Below are positions 1 through 9,293 of a DNA stretch of 14,025 nucleotides, piece after piece. The stretch lies in contig JNEM01013200.1 in NCBI GenBank assembly GCA_000697335.1, forward strand, positions 1-14,025, in the 5' to 3' direction. The notes under the pieces were generated by a model that searched no databases, had not been told where the DNA came from, and was given only the letters and a program-made list of their open reading frames with translations. Position 1 is the first letter of the stretch, and each line of letters opens with the position of its first letter. Position numbers and translations under genes: made by a program. This stretch comes from Conidiobolus incongruus B7586. Its lineage: Eukaryota > Entomophthoromycota > Entomophthoromycetes > Entomophthorales > Conidiobolaceae.

Positions 1-355
1 TATGTTAGAATAAATATTATATAATATTTTAATAAATTAAAGCATATAAAAGTAAATATATATTATATATTAAGATCAAGGGAAAAAAAATTATTAATAT
101 TATATTAAATAATTTTTTTATTTAATATTATTAAAATAAACTTAATAAATTAAACGAAAGACTGCAAAATTATCTTTATTTTGTTTTTAAAAATAATTTA
201 AATAGATATAAAAATTGGATCAATTATTTGGGTCATAGTAATATGGATATTATGTCTTTTTATATTATTGATTTATTTAAAATTTGATTAATATTTTTAT
301 TATTCATTTAATACCTTTTTAATTATAATTTGGTTTAATATTTCTCTAATATAAT
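1..355. other. AT-rich spacer, no gene seen
   Basis: No coding stretch or RNA gene is recognisable here on either strand. The sequence is almost entirely A and T with short A/T runs. A small A/T-only dyad lies at 102-128 (11-bp arms), but dyads of this kind are expected by chance at this base composition. The spacer ends where the LTR-like repeat begins at 356. Confidence 0.6.
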
Positions 356-674
356 TGTTGTATTTATAATAAGTATTATAATTAAAGATTATTATAAAAA
401 ATAATTATAATATGATTTAGTAAATTATTTATTAATCCTGCTGGTTAATATATTGGGATTGTATGTCTGAAAACTTACAGTTGAGACATTATAGCAAAAT
501 ATTTAGAAAAAAACTTTCTATCTTTATCATTTCTTAGTTTAAATAATTGATTCAATGAATGATATACTAATAAGGAGTATCCTTTAATTATAGACTGGCA
601 AAGCCAGCTTAACATACAAATAATATTGATTTAACTATCAAACTGGGATGGGTGGTTAATTTTGAAATACAACA
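356..674 (+). repeat. LTR-like repeat, left copy (319 bp, TG...CA ends)
   Basis: This stretch recurs as the reverse complement at 8971-9293. The core 408-671 aligns without gaps to 8974-9237 at about 98% by eye. The outer part 356-407 is also related but much less alike. The element begins TGTTGTATTT and ends AAATACAACA, a perfect 10-bp terminal inverted repeat with the TG...CA termini typical of LTRs; a MITE with short terminal inverted repeats would look similar. No target-site duplication is visible around this copy. A small dyad, CTGGCAAAGCCAG, lies near 595-607. No internal retroelement region is attached in an obvious way, so a solo LTR is the simplest reading. Strand is assigned arbitrarily, with this copy taken as forward. 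Confidence 0.7.
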
Positions 675-1487
675 CATATAATCATCATTTCAATTAATTT
701 AATTGTAATGAATTAAGATTGAAATATCTGTTTTAAAGGGTTGAGGATTTATGTATGCAAATTACCATTGGTTTTATGATGTTAAATTATATCGTTCAAT
801 ATGTATTTAATAGTAACTTATATTACTATTGTAGCTTTATTAATGAAAAATATTTTGTCTTGTAATGAAAAATCAATCTTTGTATTTATATTGTAACTGT
901 TCTTATTAAATATCAATAAAACTGATTGAGTGTCATTGATAGATCCCTTTAAATTCTCTATAGTTTAGATATTGGTAAAATTTTACTATCATATATTTAA
1001 TATTCAGATAGTAAAAGAGCATTTTGTAATTTTATTAATAGATATTTAGTGATTAGATATTGATCGGCTTTGAGACATATATTTAAGCGAAATTTTAAAA
1101 TCATAAACCTAATATAATATTTTAGAGATTTGGAAAATATTTTCAGTATATATTTTGAAATATATTAAGTTTCTACCAGATTATGTGTAGTTAATTGAAA
1201 ACACAATATAAAATAATTTCATAATATACAATTTGATTATTTTATTAGATCAAATATTCAAAAAAATGATATTTCAGTTAATATAATTTAAGAAAATTTT
1301 AATTTTCAAAAGATAGTTATATAATAATAATTGAATATAGTATTGGATCAATTAATATAAAAAAATTGTGAAAACGGAGAAATAATGAGAAAATAATTGT
1401 CTAGAAATTATGGTTTGAATTAGGAAAAATGAAAATTTAATATCAATTTAATATTTTTATATTTTAAATATTTACCTAATTTTAAAA

Positions 1488-2345
1488 AGGAGGATTAAGT
1501 TATATAATATTAAAAGTATTAAAAAATTTATACAATTGCATTTCGATAAATCTCATTTAATATTAATATATGCCATTGAAGTAGTTAAAGAGATGCAACG
1601 TTGGTTAGACAAATTTAAATCTTAATTTAAATAATGTATAATTACCATAATAATACTGGAACCAAGGCACAAAATCAAGGGTTTGAAAACTTGAATAATA
1701 ACCTATTTCTGACTAATAAGAATCAATTGCAATTTAATATCTTTTCAAAATACATGTGTTAGTTTTGATAAAAATAAATAATCAATTTCATTTAGATACA
1801 GGTTGTGAATCCCTTTGAATACTTGTGATCAATGATTAAATATATTTAGATTTCGGAGATTATCTAGAATATGATTAAGTTTTATATTTTATATTTTTAA
1901 AAATGATGTTAATTAAATATATTTAACTCTGAACAATGCACTCCAAATTTGATTAATATTTATATCACATAGTCAAACAAAGCATTGTTTATATTGATTC
2001 AGTTATATTTTTAGTGATAAGATATATAATATAAAAATAAAATAAACAAAATGTCTTATTGATATAATATAAAAAACTTTAAAATCAAAATTTGAAGAAA
2101 AATCTGAAAATATACAAACATATATCACAACTTCATCTAGCTAAAAATTGGTAAAACAGTATTTAACTGAAAGATATGTAAACTATTTGTTCATTAACCA
2201 CTATTATAAAACTAGTTTATACAAAACCGAAGCCTTTAAATATTCATTATATCAATTAATATCCATGGTACTAGGAGTTGAGCTTCTTGACTTTCTATCT
2301 TGCGTATAGGATATTCCTAGGAAAATGATTGTCAACATATTATAT
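1488..2345 (+). mobile_element. Possible fossil of a Ty3/gypsy-like gag tail and protease
   Basis: Short peptide-like islands appear in one direction and in a plausible order. A helical, charged stretch containing AIEVVKEMQRWLDKF lies at about 1573-1625 and could be a gag C-terminal region. A stretch reading FHLDTGCESL at about 1786-1817 has the D-T-G signature of a retroviral-type aspartic protease. A stretch with VLGVELLDFL at about 2267-2297 resembles the later L-G-x-D-F-L motif of that fold. The element is old and broken in many places. The islands are short and the assignment rests on motif recognition only; chance resemblance in AT-rich sequence is a real alternative. Confidence 0.25.
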
Positions 2346-2474
2346 CAATAAATAATTATATACAATGATAAATATGATAAAAAATATCATTAGATATAGG
2401 TGTTATCCAGTAGTTTCTAATGTTATTATATATTTAATATGATTCATTATATATTATAAATTTTAGAGGAGAAT

Positions 2475-2509
2475 TTTATAATCTTAGGTAGAGTATCTAA
2501 GATTATAAA
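2475..2509. repeat. Perfect 13-bp inverted repeat (hairpin)
   Basis: TTTATAATCTTAG at 2475-2487 is exactly complementary to CTAAGATTATAAA at 2497-2509, with a 9-base loop. Unlike the many pure A/T dyads in the window it contains C and G in both arms, which makes chance less likely. It is not next to a recognised gene end, so a terminator role is not supported. It may be the remnant of a small mobile element or a protein-binding site. Confidence 0.6.
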
Positions 2510-3421
2510 CAAACTGAAATAGAGTCTGCGTATATACAAATATATTCTAACATATACTTCAAATTGATACAAAAAGCATATATATATCATATTCAATTAA
2601 ATTATATCAAATTTAGACTATTAAACCTAATTAAAAGACATTCAAAATGCTATTATTAATTATAACAGAAAAATATATTAGATATGTCAATATATTTCAT
2701 TTTAAATTAATCTTTTATAACCTAATTTGAACCAATTTCATTAGTTTAAAATAAAAATATAGATAATTAGTAAAAAATTATATCATTCTAATAGAATAAT
2801 AAATAAAAATGTATTTAAATATTTAAAAATTTATAGAACAAGACTTATATTATTATATATAATTATCTAATATTTTTACTAAAAAATCTAAAAATTTAAA
2901 AATTTGGAAATTATAGTTTGGAAAATTTTAAGTTAATAAACCTGTTCAATTATTACCAACCTCGATTAATTTATTTTGATCCATTTTTAATTTAAAATAA
3001 AAATCTTTTTATCATTTACTTCAAAGTATCAACAAACATTGTTAAAATAATGGATAACAATTTATGAATAAGACTAAAAAGATTAAAATAATAATAATTA
3101 ACCATATATTTTATTCTAATGGTTATATTACTAATAGTAACTTTATAATTGATAGATTGATATATTCAGTAATTTATATTAATAAACTTTTATATTAAAA
3201 TTATATTATAATATGTATTCAAATTAAGTAAAAAAGTCATGAATACACTGTTCACATGAAAGGATAGGGGTAATGTTCAAAATAATAATAAAAATCGGCA
3301 CAAGTTATAATATTAAATTCATAATATTCGTTTCTGAAAAACTAGGCGAAATGTTAAAAAATTTTATGCAATTTTTAATGAGTCCTCAATTATTTATTTG
3401 TTAAGTATATGCTTTTCAGAT

Positions 3422-3735
3422 AGGTGAAAGACCTTTGAAGAATAAAATATAGTTGATGAAAACTTCACTTCAAATTGAAATTAATGAATATATATCAAAA
3501 AATATCAAAGTACATTTAACGATCTAACTTGAACACCTAAAAGAGGGTTAAAATGGATAACATTGGGTGTATTATATATGATCAATTTCCTTGAAGAATT
3601 AAATAAATGATATTCCTTAATATTATAGTTATTCAACTTGAATATGCCAAGAGGTATTATCAAAATGTACCGAATCCAATATAAATCGTATGAAATCGAT
3701 TTTACATTATATATTTCTTATAAGGCATAGTATAT
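3422..3735 (+). mobile_element. Possible fossil of a Ty3/gypsy-like reverse transcriptase, N-terminal part
   Basis: Two adjacent islands on the + strand recall the start of a Ty3/gypsy reverse transcriptase. The first, about 3422-3535, includes EINEYISKNIK, which fits the helix before the I-x-x-S-x-SP region. The second, about 3551-3730, includes FNLNMPRGI followed by a Y-E-x-D-F pattern, which fits the F-x-K-L-D-L-x-x-G-Y ... K-T-A-F block. Both are old and carry several breaks. The order agrees with the protease-like island upstream, so one eroded element across about 1.5-3.75 kb is possible. This is motif recognition by eye, not a profile match. Confidence 0.3.
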
Positions 3736-4061
3736 TGGTTTTGTTAATATTCTGAATATGATTTACTTTTAGAGTTGAAGAAATCTAATCTGGTAAACGT
3801 TAATTTTGAAAAATTATATAATCAATTAATATAAGATCTTATTCAACATATAAAAATCAAAAGGTTTAAATCAGCTATAATTAATAAAATTAATAAAGCA
3901 CCTACTTAAATTTTAAAAGTTAATAGATTTTTGATTTTTCTAATTAATACAAATTAAATTTTTAATAAATAATATTGCATTTTTAATATTTTATAAAAAT
4001 TTATCCATTTAATGTATATTATTGAAATTATATTAACCATTATTAATATATTATGACCCAG

Positions 4062-4070
4062 TATATAAAT
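4062..4070 (+). promoter_or_regulatory. TATA-like box of the protease gene
   Basis: TATATAAAT ends 48 bases before the presumed start codon of the protease gene, and the stretch after it is a pyrimidine-poor A-rich leader. The position and sequence suit a TATA element of a compact fungal promoter. In such AT-rich DNA TATA-like words are frequent, so its position is the main support. Confidence 0.45.
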
Positions 4071-4118
4071 CAAATCAAAACAAAATTATTGATATTAAAA
4101 TTATAAATAATAAGCATC

Positions 4119-5252
4119 ATGCAGTTAGCTAATTTGATCATTTGTACTTTGATCGCTTTAACTGAAGCCCACGATAACCGCTATATCATCTCCTTCAAGA
4201 GAGAACTCCGCTCTAGTTTCGAATCCCATGTCAAATCTGTAACTGACCTTTTCACTTCAAGAAACTCTAACAACACAGTTTTATATGAGTATGAGCATGT
4301 ATTAACCGGTATGGCCGCAATCTTGGATGATGCTACCTTGGAAAAGGTAAAAGCTCTTCCCAATGTTGCTCTCGTTGAACCAGACGGTATTGCCAAGGGT
4401 GAAGCTGTGCAAAATGGTGCTCCTTGGGGTTTGGCCCGTATTTCTCATAGAAAAAAATTGGACAATAGCAACAATGCCCAATACTTGTATGATCCTAATG
4501 CTGGCTCCGGTGTCACTGTATATGTCTTGGATACTGGTATTAAGACTAGTCATGTAGATTTTGGTGGCAGAGCTACATGGGGCGCCAATTTTATCAGTGG
4601 AGCTCCCAATGCTGATGACCATGGTCATGGTACTCATTGTGCTGGAACTGTTGGCTCCAATACTTATGGTGTTGCCAAGAAGGCTAATCTTGTCGCTGTT
4701 AAGGTATTGAATTCAAATAATCAGGGTCCTTGGTCTTCTGTCATTGCTGGGTTCAACTGGGTTGTTAAAAATGCCAAAGGTAATAAAAATGTAATTTCCA
4801 TCAGTATTGGAGGTGATAAGAATGCCTCCGTCGATAAAGCTTTAAACGATGCTTATGCTGCCGGAATTTTCGTAGTTGTAGCTGCTATGAATGACAATCG
4901 CGACGCTTGTCAAGTTTCTCCCGCTTCGGCTACCGACTCTTTCACCGTTGGTGCTACTGATATTAATGACAGGAAGGCTTCCTTCTCCAATTGGGGTAAG
5001 TGTGTAGATATGCTTGCCCCTGGTGTAAATGTGTTATCCTGTGGTACTGCTTCCAATACTGCTACTCGTGTCATGTCCGGAACCTCTATGGCTACTCCTC
5101 ACGTTGCTGGTGTCGCTGCTACCCTTCTCTCCCAAGGTACCACTTTTGCCAACTTGAGAACTGCATTGACCAATCTTTCAACCAAGAATGCCATTTCTGG
5201 ATTCAACTCAGACACCAAGAACTACCTTGCTTTCAACGGCTATACCAATTAA
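4119..5252 (+). CDS. Secreted subtilisin-like serine protease (S8A, proteinase K/cerevisin type)
   Basis: An intact, intronless 377-residue preproprotease that should cut proteins outside the cell after autocatalytic removal of its propeptide. Residues 1-17 form a signal peptide lacking basic residues, with likely cleavage after TEA. Residues about 20-92 are an I9 propeptide. The mature enzyme starts near 93-98, just before APWGLARISH, and is about 280 residues, a normal family length. The catalytic triad is Asp138 (VLDTG), His170 (GHGTH) and Ser323 (GTSMATPHVAG); Asn258 is the oxyanion residue. Cys264 (NRDAC) and Cys295 (NWGKC) match the cerevisin-type pair and probably form a disulfide; Cys174 and Cys308 look unpaired. 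Sequons lie at Asn51, Asn235 and Asn352. Residue 257 is Met where the family has Gly (A-A-G-N), which may reshape the S1 pocket. An in-frame TAA at 4104-4106 fixes the start. Two broken paralogues follow on the same strand. Confidence 0.95.
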   Translation: MQLANLIICTLIALTEAHDNRYIISFKRELRSSFESHVKSVTDLFTSRNSNNTVLYEYEHVLTGMAAILDDATLEKVKALPNVALVEPDGIAKGEAVQNGAPWGLARISHRKKLDNSNNAQYLYDPNAGSGVTVYVLDTGIKTSHVDFGGRATWGANFISGAPNADDHGHGTHCAGTVGSNTYGVAKKANLVAVKVLNSNNQGPWSSVIAGFNWVVKNAKGNKNVISISIGGDKNASVDKALNDAYAAGIFVVVAAMNDNRDACQVSPASATDSFTVGATDINDRKASFSNWGKCVDMLAPGVNVLSCGTASNTATRVMSGTSMATPHVAGVAATLLSQGTTFANLRTALTNLSTKNAISGFNSDTKNYLAFNGYTN

Positions 5253-5274
5253 ATTATTTATTAATTGATTTTCC

Positions 5275-5280
5275 AATAAA
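5275..5280 (+). terminator. Polyadenylation signal AATAAA
   Basis: A canonical AATAAA lies 22 bases after the TAA stop of the protease gene, a suitable distance for a short fungal 3' UTR. The word is common in AT-rich DNA, so the support comes from its being the first one after the stop codon. Confidence 0.5.
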
Positions 5281-6382
5281 TCAAATATCTATGTTATACC
5301 TTTTTTTACTTAATACTTTTGCCTATTTGAAATCTGGTAATCGATATTTGTTATTTTCAGGTGAATTGATTCTCACTAATCAAAATATATTTTTCAATAT
5401 TTTTATTATAAATTCAATATCAGAAAGTAGACATTTTATTTGAATAATTGATAATATTGAATATTATTAAATTTTATTCAATATTTTTATATAATTTTAG
5501 TTATTAGTAGTAATAATATCAATTTTTATAAAGAAAAAGTATTTATATTAATAGAGATGATAACAGTTGAAATTGAAGTTATAGCATTTTAAAATTATAT
5601 ATCATATTAAAGAATAATTCTATGTAATATTTATATTGGCTGGATTGAATGATTTGAAAATGATTACAAATAGCAAAAAATTGAAAATCTAAAAGATTAA
5701 TTTTAACACTGTTAAAATAATATAATAGTAATTATTTAAAATCACTATTGATTATTGAATTATAAAATCTGTACTTCAAAGATAATTTTTTTCATATATT
5801 TTAATTTTTCAACTTTTCAACTATAAAAAACTATTTTCATTCCTTTTGTTGCTTTAATTATAAAGATTTGCAGAACATTTTGAAATGAATTATACTATTC
5901 TATTAATTTGAAGTTTGAATTATTCTCTAATTATTATTAATATTATCAAATAAATTTAAATTTTAATTCTGATACCAATCAATTCTTATCACTTATTATA
6001 TCATTTTCAGTGTTATATAATTTAATAAACTCAGTTTTTTCATTCCTTCAGTAGATTGCAAATTATTACAAAAAAATGTAATCAAAAACATATATTTTAA
6101 TAAAAACAAAATAATTTGACAATTGTTATAATTTAAACTGGACTTTTATAGTTAATAAAATATTTTTTAATCTTTTATTTTAAAATAAAGTTTCATTTAT
6201 TAATTGAACCTTTATTATAAATAATATTTTATTATATAATTTCAGTAGTTGGAAATTTTAATGAAACTATTAATCTTAAATACCAGAATAGATTGCTTAC
6301 ATTATAATAATTTAAATGCTAAATAGTATGATTTAAGTATTTAATAACTGACTAGTCTATCAGTTTTAGGCTTTAGGATAAA

Positions 6383-6669
6383 ATGATACCAAATATCCCT
6401 ATTTATAGAGAGGTTTTCAACACTAATATTAAAAAACTTTTTGATAATAATTCAGTTTCTCATAATTTTCAGTATACTGGATTAAATATATGATTTCATT
6501 TTACTGATTCAAAAAATGATCATTGGTTTATTTTTTAAGATAAATTCAATCAAAAAGTTGATATAGAGAATTATAAGAAAATTAGATATAAAGCACTTTG
6601 AACTAATTTTCTATCATATTATTATATTCATAAATTTATTAGAGCTTTAGCACAATTTATCAAAAATTA
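6383..6669 (+). mobile_element. Probable fossil of a Ty3/gypsy-like gag domain
   Basis: About 95 codons in one + strand frame read as protein-like with only a few breaks, unusual for the surrounding sequence. Near the end lies YIHKFIRALAQFIKN, which fits the conserved S-V-x-x-Y-I-x-x-F-x-x-L-A-x-x-I pattern of the retrotransposon gag domain. Upstream, DHWFIF and DKFNQKVD fit the W-x-x-F-x-x-x-F block that precedes that pattern in the same family. The order and spacing agree with a gag domain. The element is broken and old, and no LTR in the right place was found. It is the best supported of the retroelement traces in the window, though still unverified. Confidence 0.4.
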
Positions 6670-7384
6670 ATAAATTAAAAAATTAAGTATTAAAGATTAT
6701 TAATGTCGAATAATAATGAGTTTATTTAACCTAATTAAATATATTTTGTAATACATATTAATATTAGAAATATTCAATACTATTTGCTTTATAGAGGTAT
6801 ATATACCTAATCACTCATATTTTGAACATCAATATCTTATTATACAAATAAAAATTCTTTGCCAAATTAAGTACATTATTATTTGTACTATGATATTTAT
6901 TAAGAATTCTACAATCTTCAATATTTAGAAAATGTATATTATAAAAATATGTTCAATGAATATTAATACATTATATATGCATAGTAGTATATCTATCATC
7001 TATTGTCAATTTTACCTCCATCAAGTGGTATGGAGTTAAATTATTTATATCATTGTCAAATAATTATATAATTCCAGGTTGGATCATTTATTCTTTTGAT
7101 CAATCAGAATAATTCATCTCACCTTGTCCTTTTCACCTTAATTCTAAATACCTTCATCAAACAAGTCTAATATTATCAATATGTGTTAATATCGCAAGAT
7201 TTAAAAATTAACAAAAATGCCCTTGTAAAATGGTACTCAATGTCTAATAGAATATTAAAATTGTATTGAACTTGTGAATCATTGTATCAATAATAGCTTC
7301 CTATTATGTAAATCATGGCTGCCAAATGAACAAGTTAATTAAGATATATCCATAATATTGTACTATATTTTATGTTGAGAATAG

Positions 7385-7399
7385 TATATATATATATAT
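7385..7399. repeat. Short (TA)n run
   Basis: A 15-base alternating TA tract lies about 55-70 bases before the first protease pseudogene. It may be what remains of the TATA region of that copy, or simply a microsatellite. Little more can be said. Confidence 0.5.
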
Positions 7400-7455
7400 C
7401 TTGAAAGAACATCATTTGGAAAACTATCAAGTTGGATATATAGGACAAAAATACT

Positions 7456-8456
7456 TTGAAAATCAGCCTATTCGCTTTATTGAGTTTTCGACAGAATGCA
7501 AGTAATCAATATATTATTTTCTTCAAGAAGGAAGCTCGCTTAGACTTCGATTCTTGTGTTGAATCGGTCACCAATCTTTTCGCCACTAGAAACTCAAACA
7601 ACACCGTATTGCACAAGTTTGGTCAAGTTCTGACTGGGATGGCCGCTGCACTAGATGATGAAACCTTAGAAAAGGTAAAAGCACTTCTCAACGTCGTCAA
7701 TGTTAAATCGGATGGTATTACAAAAGCGTTTGCTGCTCAAAGCAATGCTCCATGGAGATTGACACGTATCTCCCACAGAGATCGCTTGAATACTGGAATT
7801 CTAGAGAGTATTTGTGTGATCCTAACGCTGGCGCTGGGGTCAATGTCTACGTCATAAATTTCGGTATCAATATTCACCACAAAGATTTCGGAGGAAGGCT
7901 AAATGTAGTGCTAACTTTATCACTGGATCCCCTAATGTCGATGGTCATGATCATGATACTCACTGTGCAAAAACAGTTGGATCTATCATTTATGGTGTTG
8001 CCAAGAAAGCCAATTTGATTGCAGTGAGGGTGTTAGCTAACAACGGACAGGATCACTGGTCTAGCATCATTGCTGGTTTCAATTGGGTTGTTCGCCATAC
8101 AAGAAGCATCGAAGCAATAATTTCCATCAGTATTAGAGGTGAAAAAACTGGATCGTAAATCAAGTTGTGGCAGATGCTATAAACAACGTTATCTTTTTTG
8201 TGTCTGAGTCCATATCTTAGTACCTGGCATCGACGTACTTTCTACCACGATTGATCACAATAATATTGCTCAATACAAGTCAGGAACTTCGATGACATGC
8301 TCTCATATTGCTAGTTTGGCTACAGGACCTCTTTCTCAAGGTGTTTCATTCCACAACTTGAGGTAGGCATTGCTCAATATGGGAACTAAAAACAAATTTT
8401 TTAGATTTTATCAAACTCAAAATATTCTTGGATTGAACAAATTTACAAAAATATAG
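7456..8456 (+). pseudogene. Broken paralogue of the subtilisin-like protease (first relic)
   Basis: Clearly related to the gene at 4119-5252, about 60% identical by eye over the propeptide. A hydrophobic leader, the I9 propeptide (including NNTVL and DDETLEKVKAL) and the start of the mature enzyme (NAPWRLTRISHR) are readable at 7456-7796. The ATG seems lost: the frame begins with TTG, and an in-frame TAG lies at 7441-7443. The frame shifts near 7797, again near 7900 and near 8155, and there are stops in the C-terminal part (for example within NLR-stop at about 8362-8367). Catalytic Asp is replaced (VINFG), the His region reads DHDTHCAK, about 41 codons matching residues 259-299 of the intact enzyme are missing, while SGTSM with the Ser survives. 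It cannot make an active protease. Upstream TATA-like words remain near 7435. Confidence 0.9.
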
Positions 8457-8970
8457 ATATATTTAATCCTTTGATATCAACCAATATAAATTAACTTAAT
8501 TGTTAATCATTTTTGATTTTAGTTTAACTAAATATATATATATTATTTCAAATTTCCATGTTTTAATTTTTGATATTAACATTAGAGTTTATAAAATTAA
8601 ATAATATATATTAGAATCAAAAATCAAAGAAATTATCCCTATATAATAATTTGATCAAATTCATAAATAGTATTACCTTTTCTAGAATCACTCATTTTGC
8701 AGATAGAAAAATATTCAAAACAATCAAAATTTGTGTAAATAGTATAGAAAGATAAAAAATATATAAAGAAATGAGTTATATCGTTATATTTACTGAATCA
8801 AAATATAATTTCAGTTTCCTTGAAATTTTGAAATTAATATTTCACATATTAAATACTTTTGTCATTCAAATAATAGCTAATATTGAATTTTGATTAGTAT
8901 TTAACCATTTGAATTGAACTCCTAAAAACTATCTAATAATCTCAATCAAGTGTCATATTGTTTTACCTTT
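8457..8970. other. AT-rich spacer between the first relic and the right LTR-like repeat
   Basis: No gene is supported. A 40-codon open frame at 8771-8893 (+) has no recognisable similarity and is of a length expected by chance. Immediately before the repeat the sequence ends in CTTT, which recurs just after the repeat. Confidence 0.55.
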
Positions 8971-9293
8971 GGTTATATTTCAAAATTAACCACCCATCCC
9001 AGTTTGATAGTTAAACCAATATTATTTCTATTTTAAGCTGGCTTTACCAGTCTATAATTAAAGGATACTCCTTATTAGTATATCATTCATTGAATCAATT
9101 ATTTAAACTAAGAAATGATAAAGATAGAAAGTTTTTTTCTAAATATTTTGCTATAATGTCTCAACTGTAAGTTTTCAGACATACAATCCCAATATATTAA
9201 CCAGCAGGATTAATAAATAATTTACTAAATCATATTACTAGTACTCTTCTAACAGTGATCTTTAATTATGAAACTTATTATAAAAATACAACA
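8971..9293 (-). repeat. LTR-like repeat, right copy (inverted relative to 356-674)
   Basis: This is the reverse complement of the repeat at 356-674. The core 8974-9237 is about 98% identical to 408-671 without gaps; the outer stretch 9238-9293 is related to 356-407 but far more diverged. The ends show the same terminal inverted repeat, slightly worn at the left end. The copy is flanked directly by CTTT on both sides (8967-8970 and 9294-9297), which may be a 4-bp target-site duplication and suits an LTR element inserted here independently. With no matching internal region a solo LTR is likely. The high core identity implies that one or both copies are much younger than the protease pseudogenes. 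Confidence 0.7.

Larger units (their letters stand above)
675..4118. other. Long AT-rich spacer upstream of the protease gene
   Basis: No intact gene is visible in these 3.4 kb. Most of it is A/T-dominated sequence dense in stops in all frames. Slightly GC-richer islands occur near 1560-1860, 2220-2340 and 3230-3780; two of these carry peptide patterns reminiscent of an old Ty3/gypsy-like retroelement and are listed separately. A perfect 13-bp dyad lies at 2475-2509. The last 60 bases hold the presumed core promoter of the protease gene. Confidence 0.55.
5253..7455. other. AT-rich spacer between the intact protease gene and its first relic
   Basis: Beyond the 3' UTR of the protease gene no intact gene is visible. 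An open frame running from inside the protease gene to 5443 continues into this spacer but has no start or homology of its own. The one interesting island is gag-like, at 6383-6669, and is listed separately. A somewhat GC-richer stretch at about 7010-7330 shows a small dyad (CTCCAT/ATGGAG near 7018-7037) but no recognisable protein. A short TA run sits at 7385-7399. Confidence 0.55.

Noticed and set aside
102-128. A/T-only dyad near the left edge
   Set aside because: Dyads of this length made only of A and T are expected by chance in sequence this AT-rich.
720-760. Similarity between TTTTAAAGGGTTGAGGATTT near 731 and the patch near 12526-12550
   Set aside because: Only about 20 bases with several differences; no extension on either side.
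4216-4227. tRNA B-box-like word (GTTTCGAATCCC) on the + strand
   Set aside because: It lies inside the protease coding sequence, with no matching A box or cloverleaf around it.
4181-4637. Open frames on the - strand within the protease gene
   Set aside because: Overlapping shadows of the well supported + strand gene; translations show no family resemblance.
5000-5443. 147-codon open frame overlapping the protease gene end in another frame
   Set aside because: The first part is a shadow of the protease C-terminus and the rest is AT-rich 3' flank; no motif and no independent start signal.
7256-7320. Stretch with T-C-E-S-L recalling the protease-like D-T-G-C-E-S-L near 1795
   Set aside because: Only four or five residues agree and the D-T-G itself is absent; too short to call as a fossil.
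8771-8893. 40-codon open frame with ATG
   Set aside because: Length within chance expectation and no recognisable similarity or conserved context.
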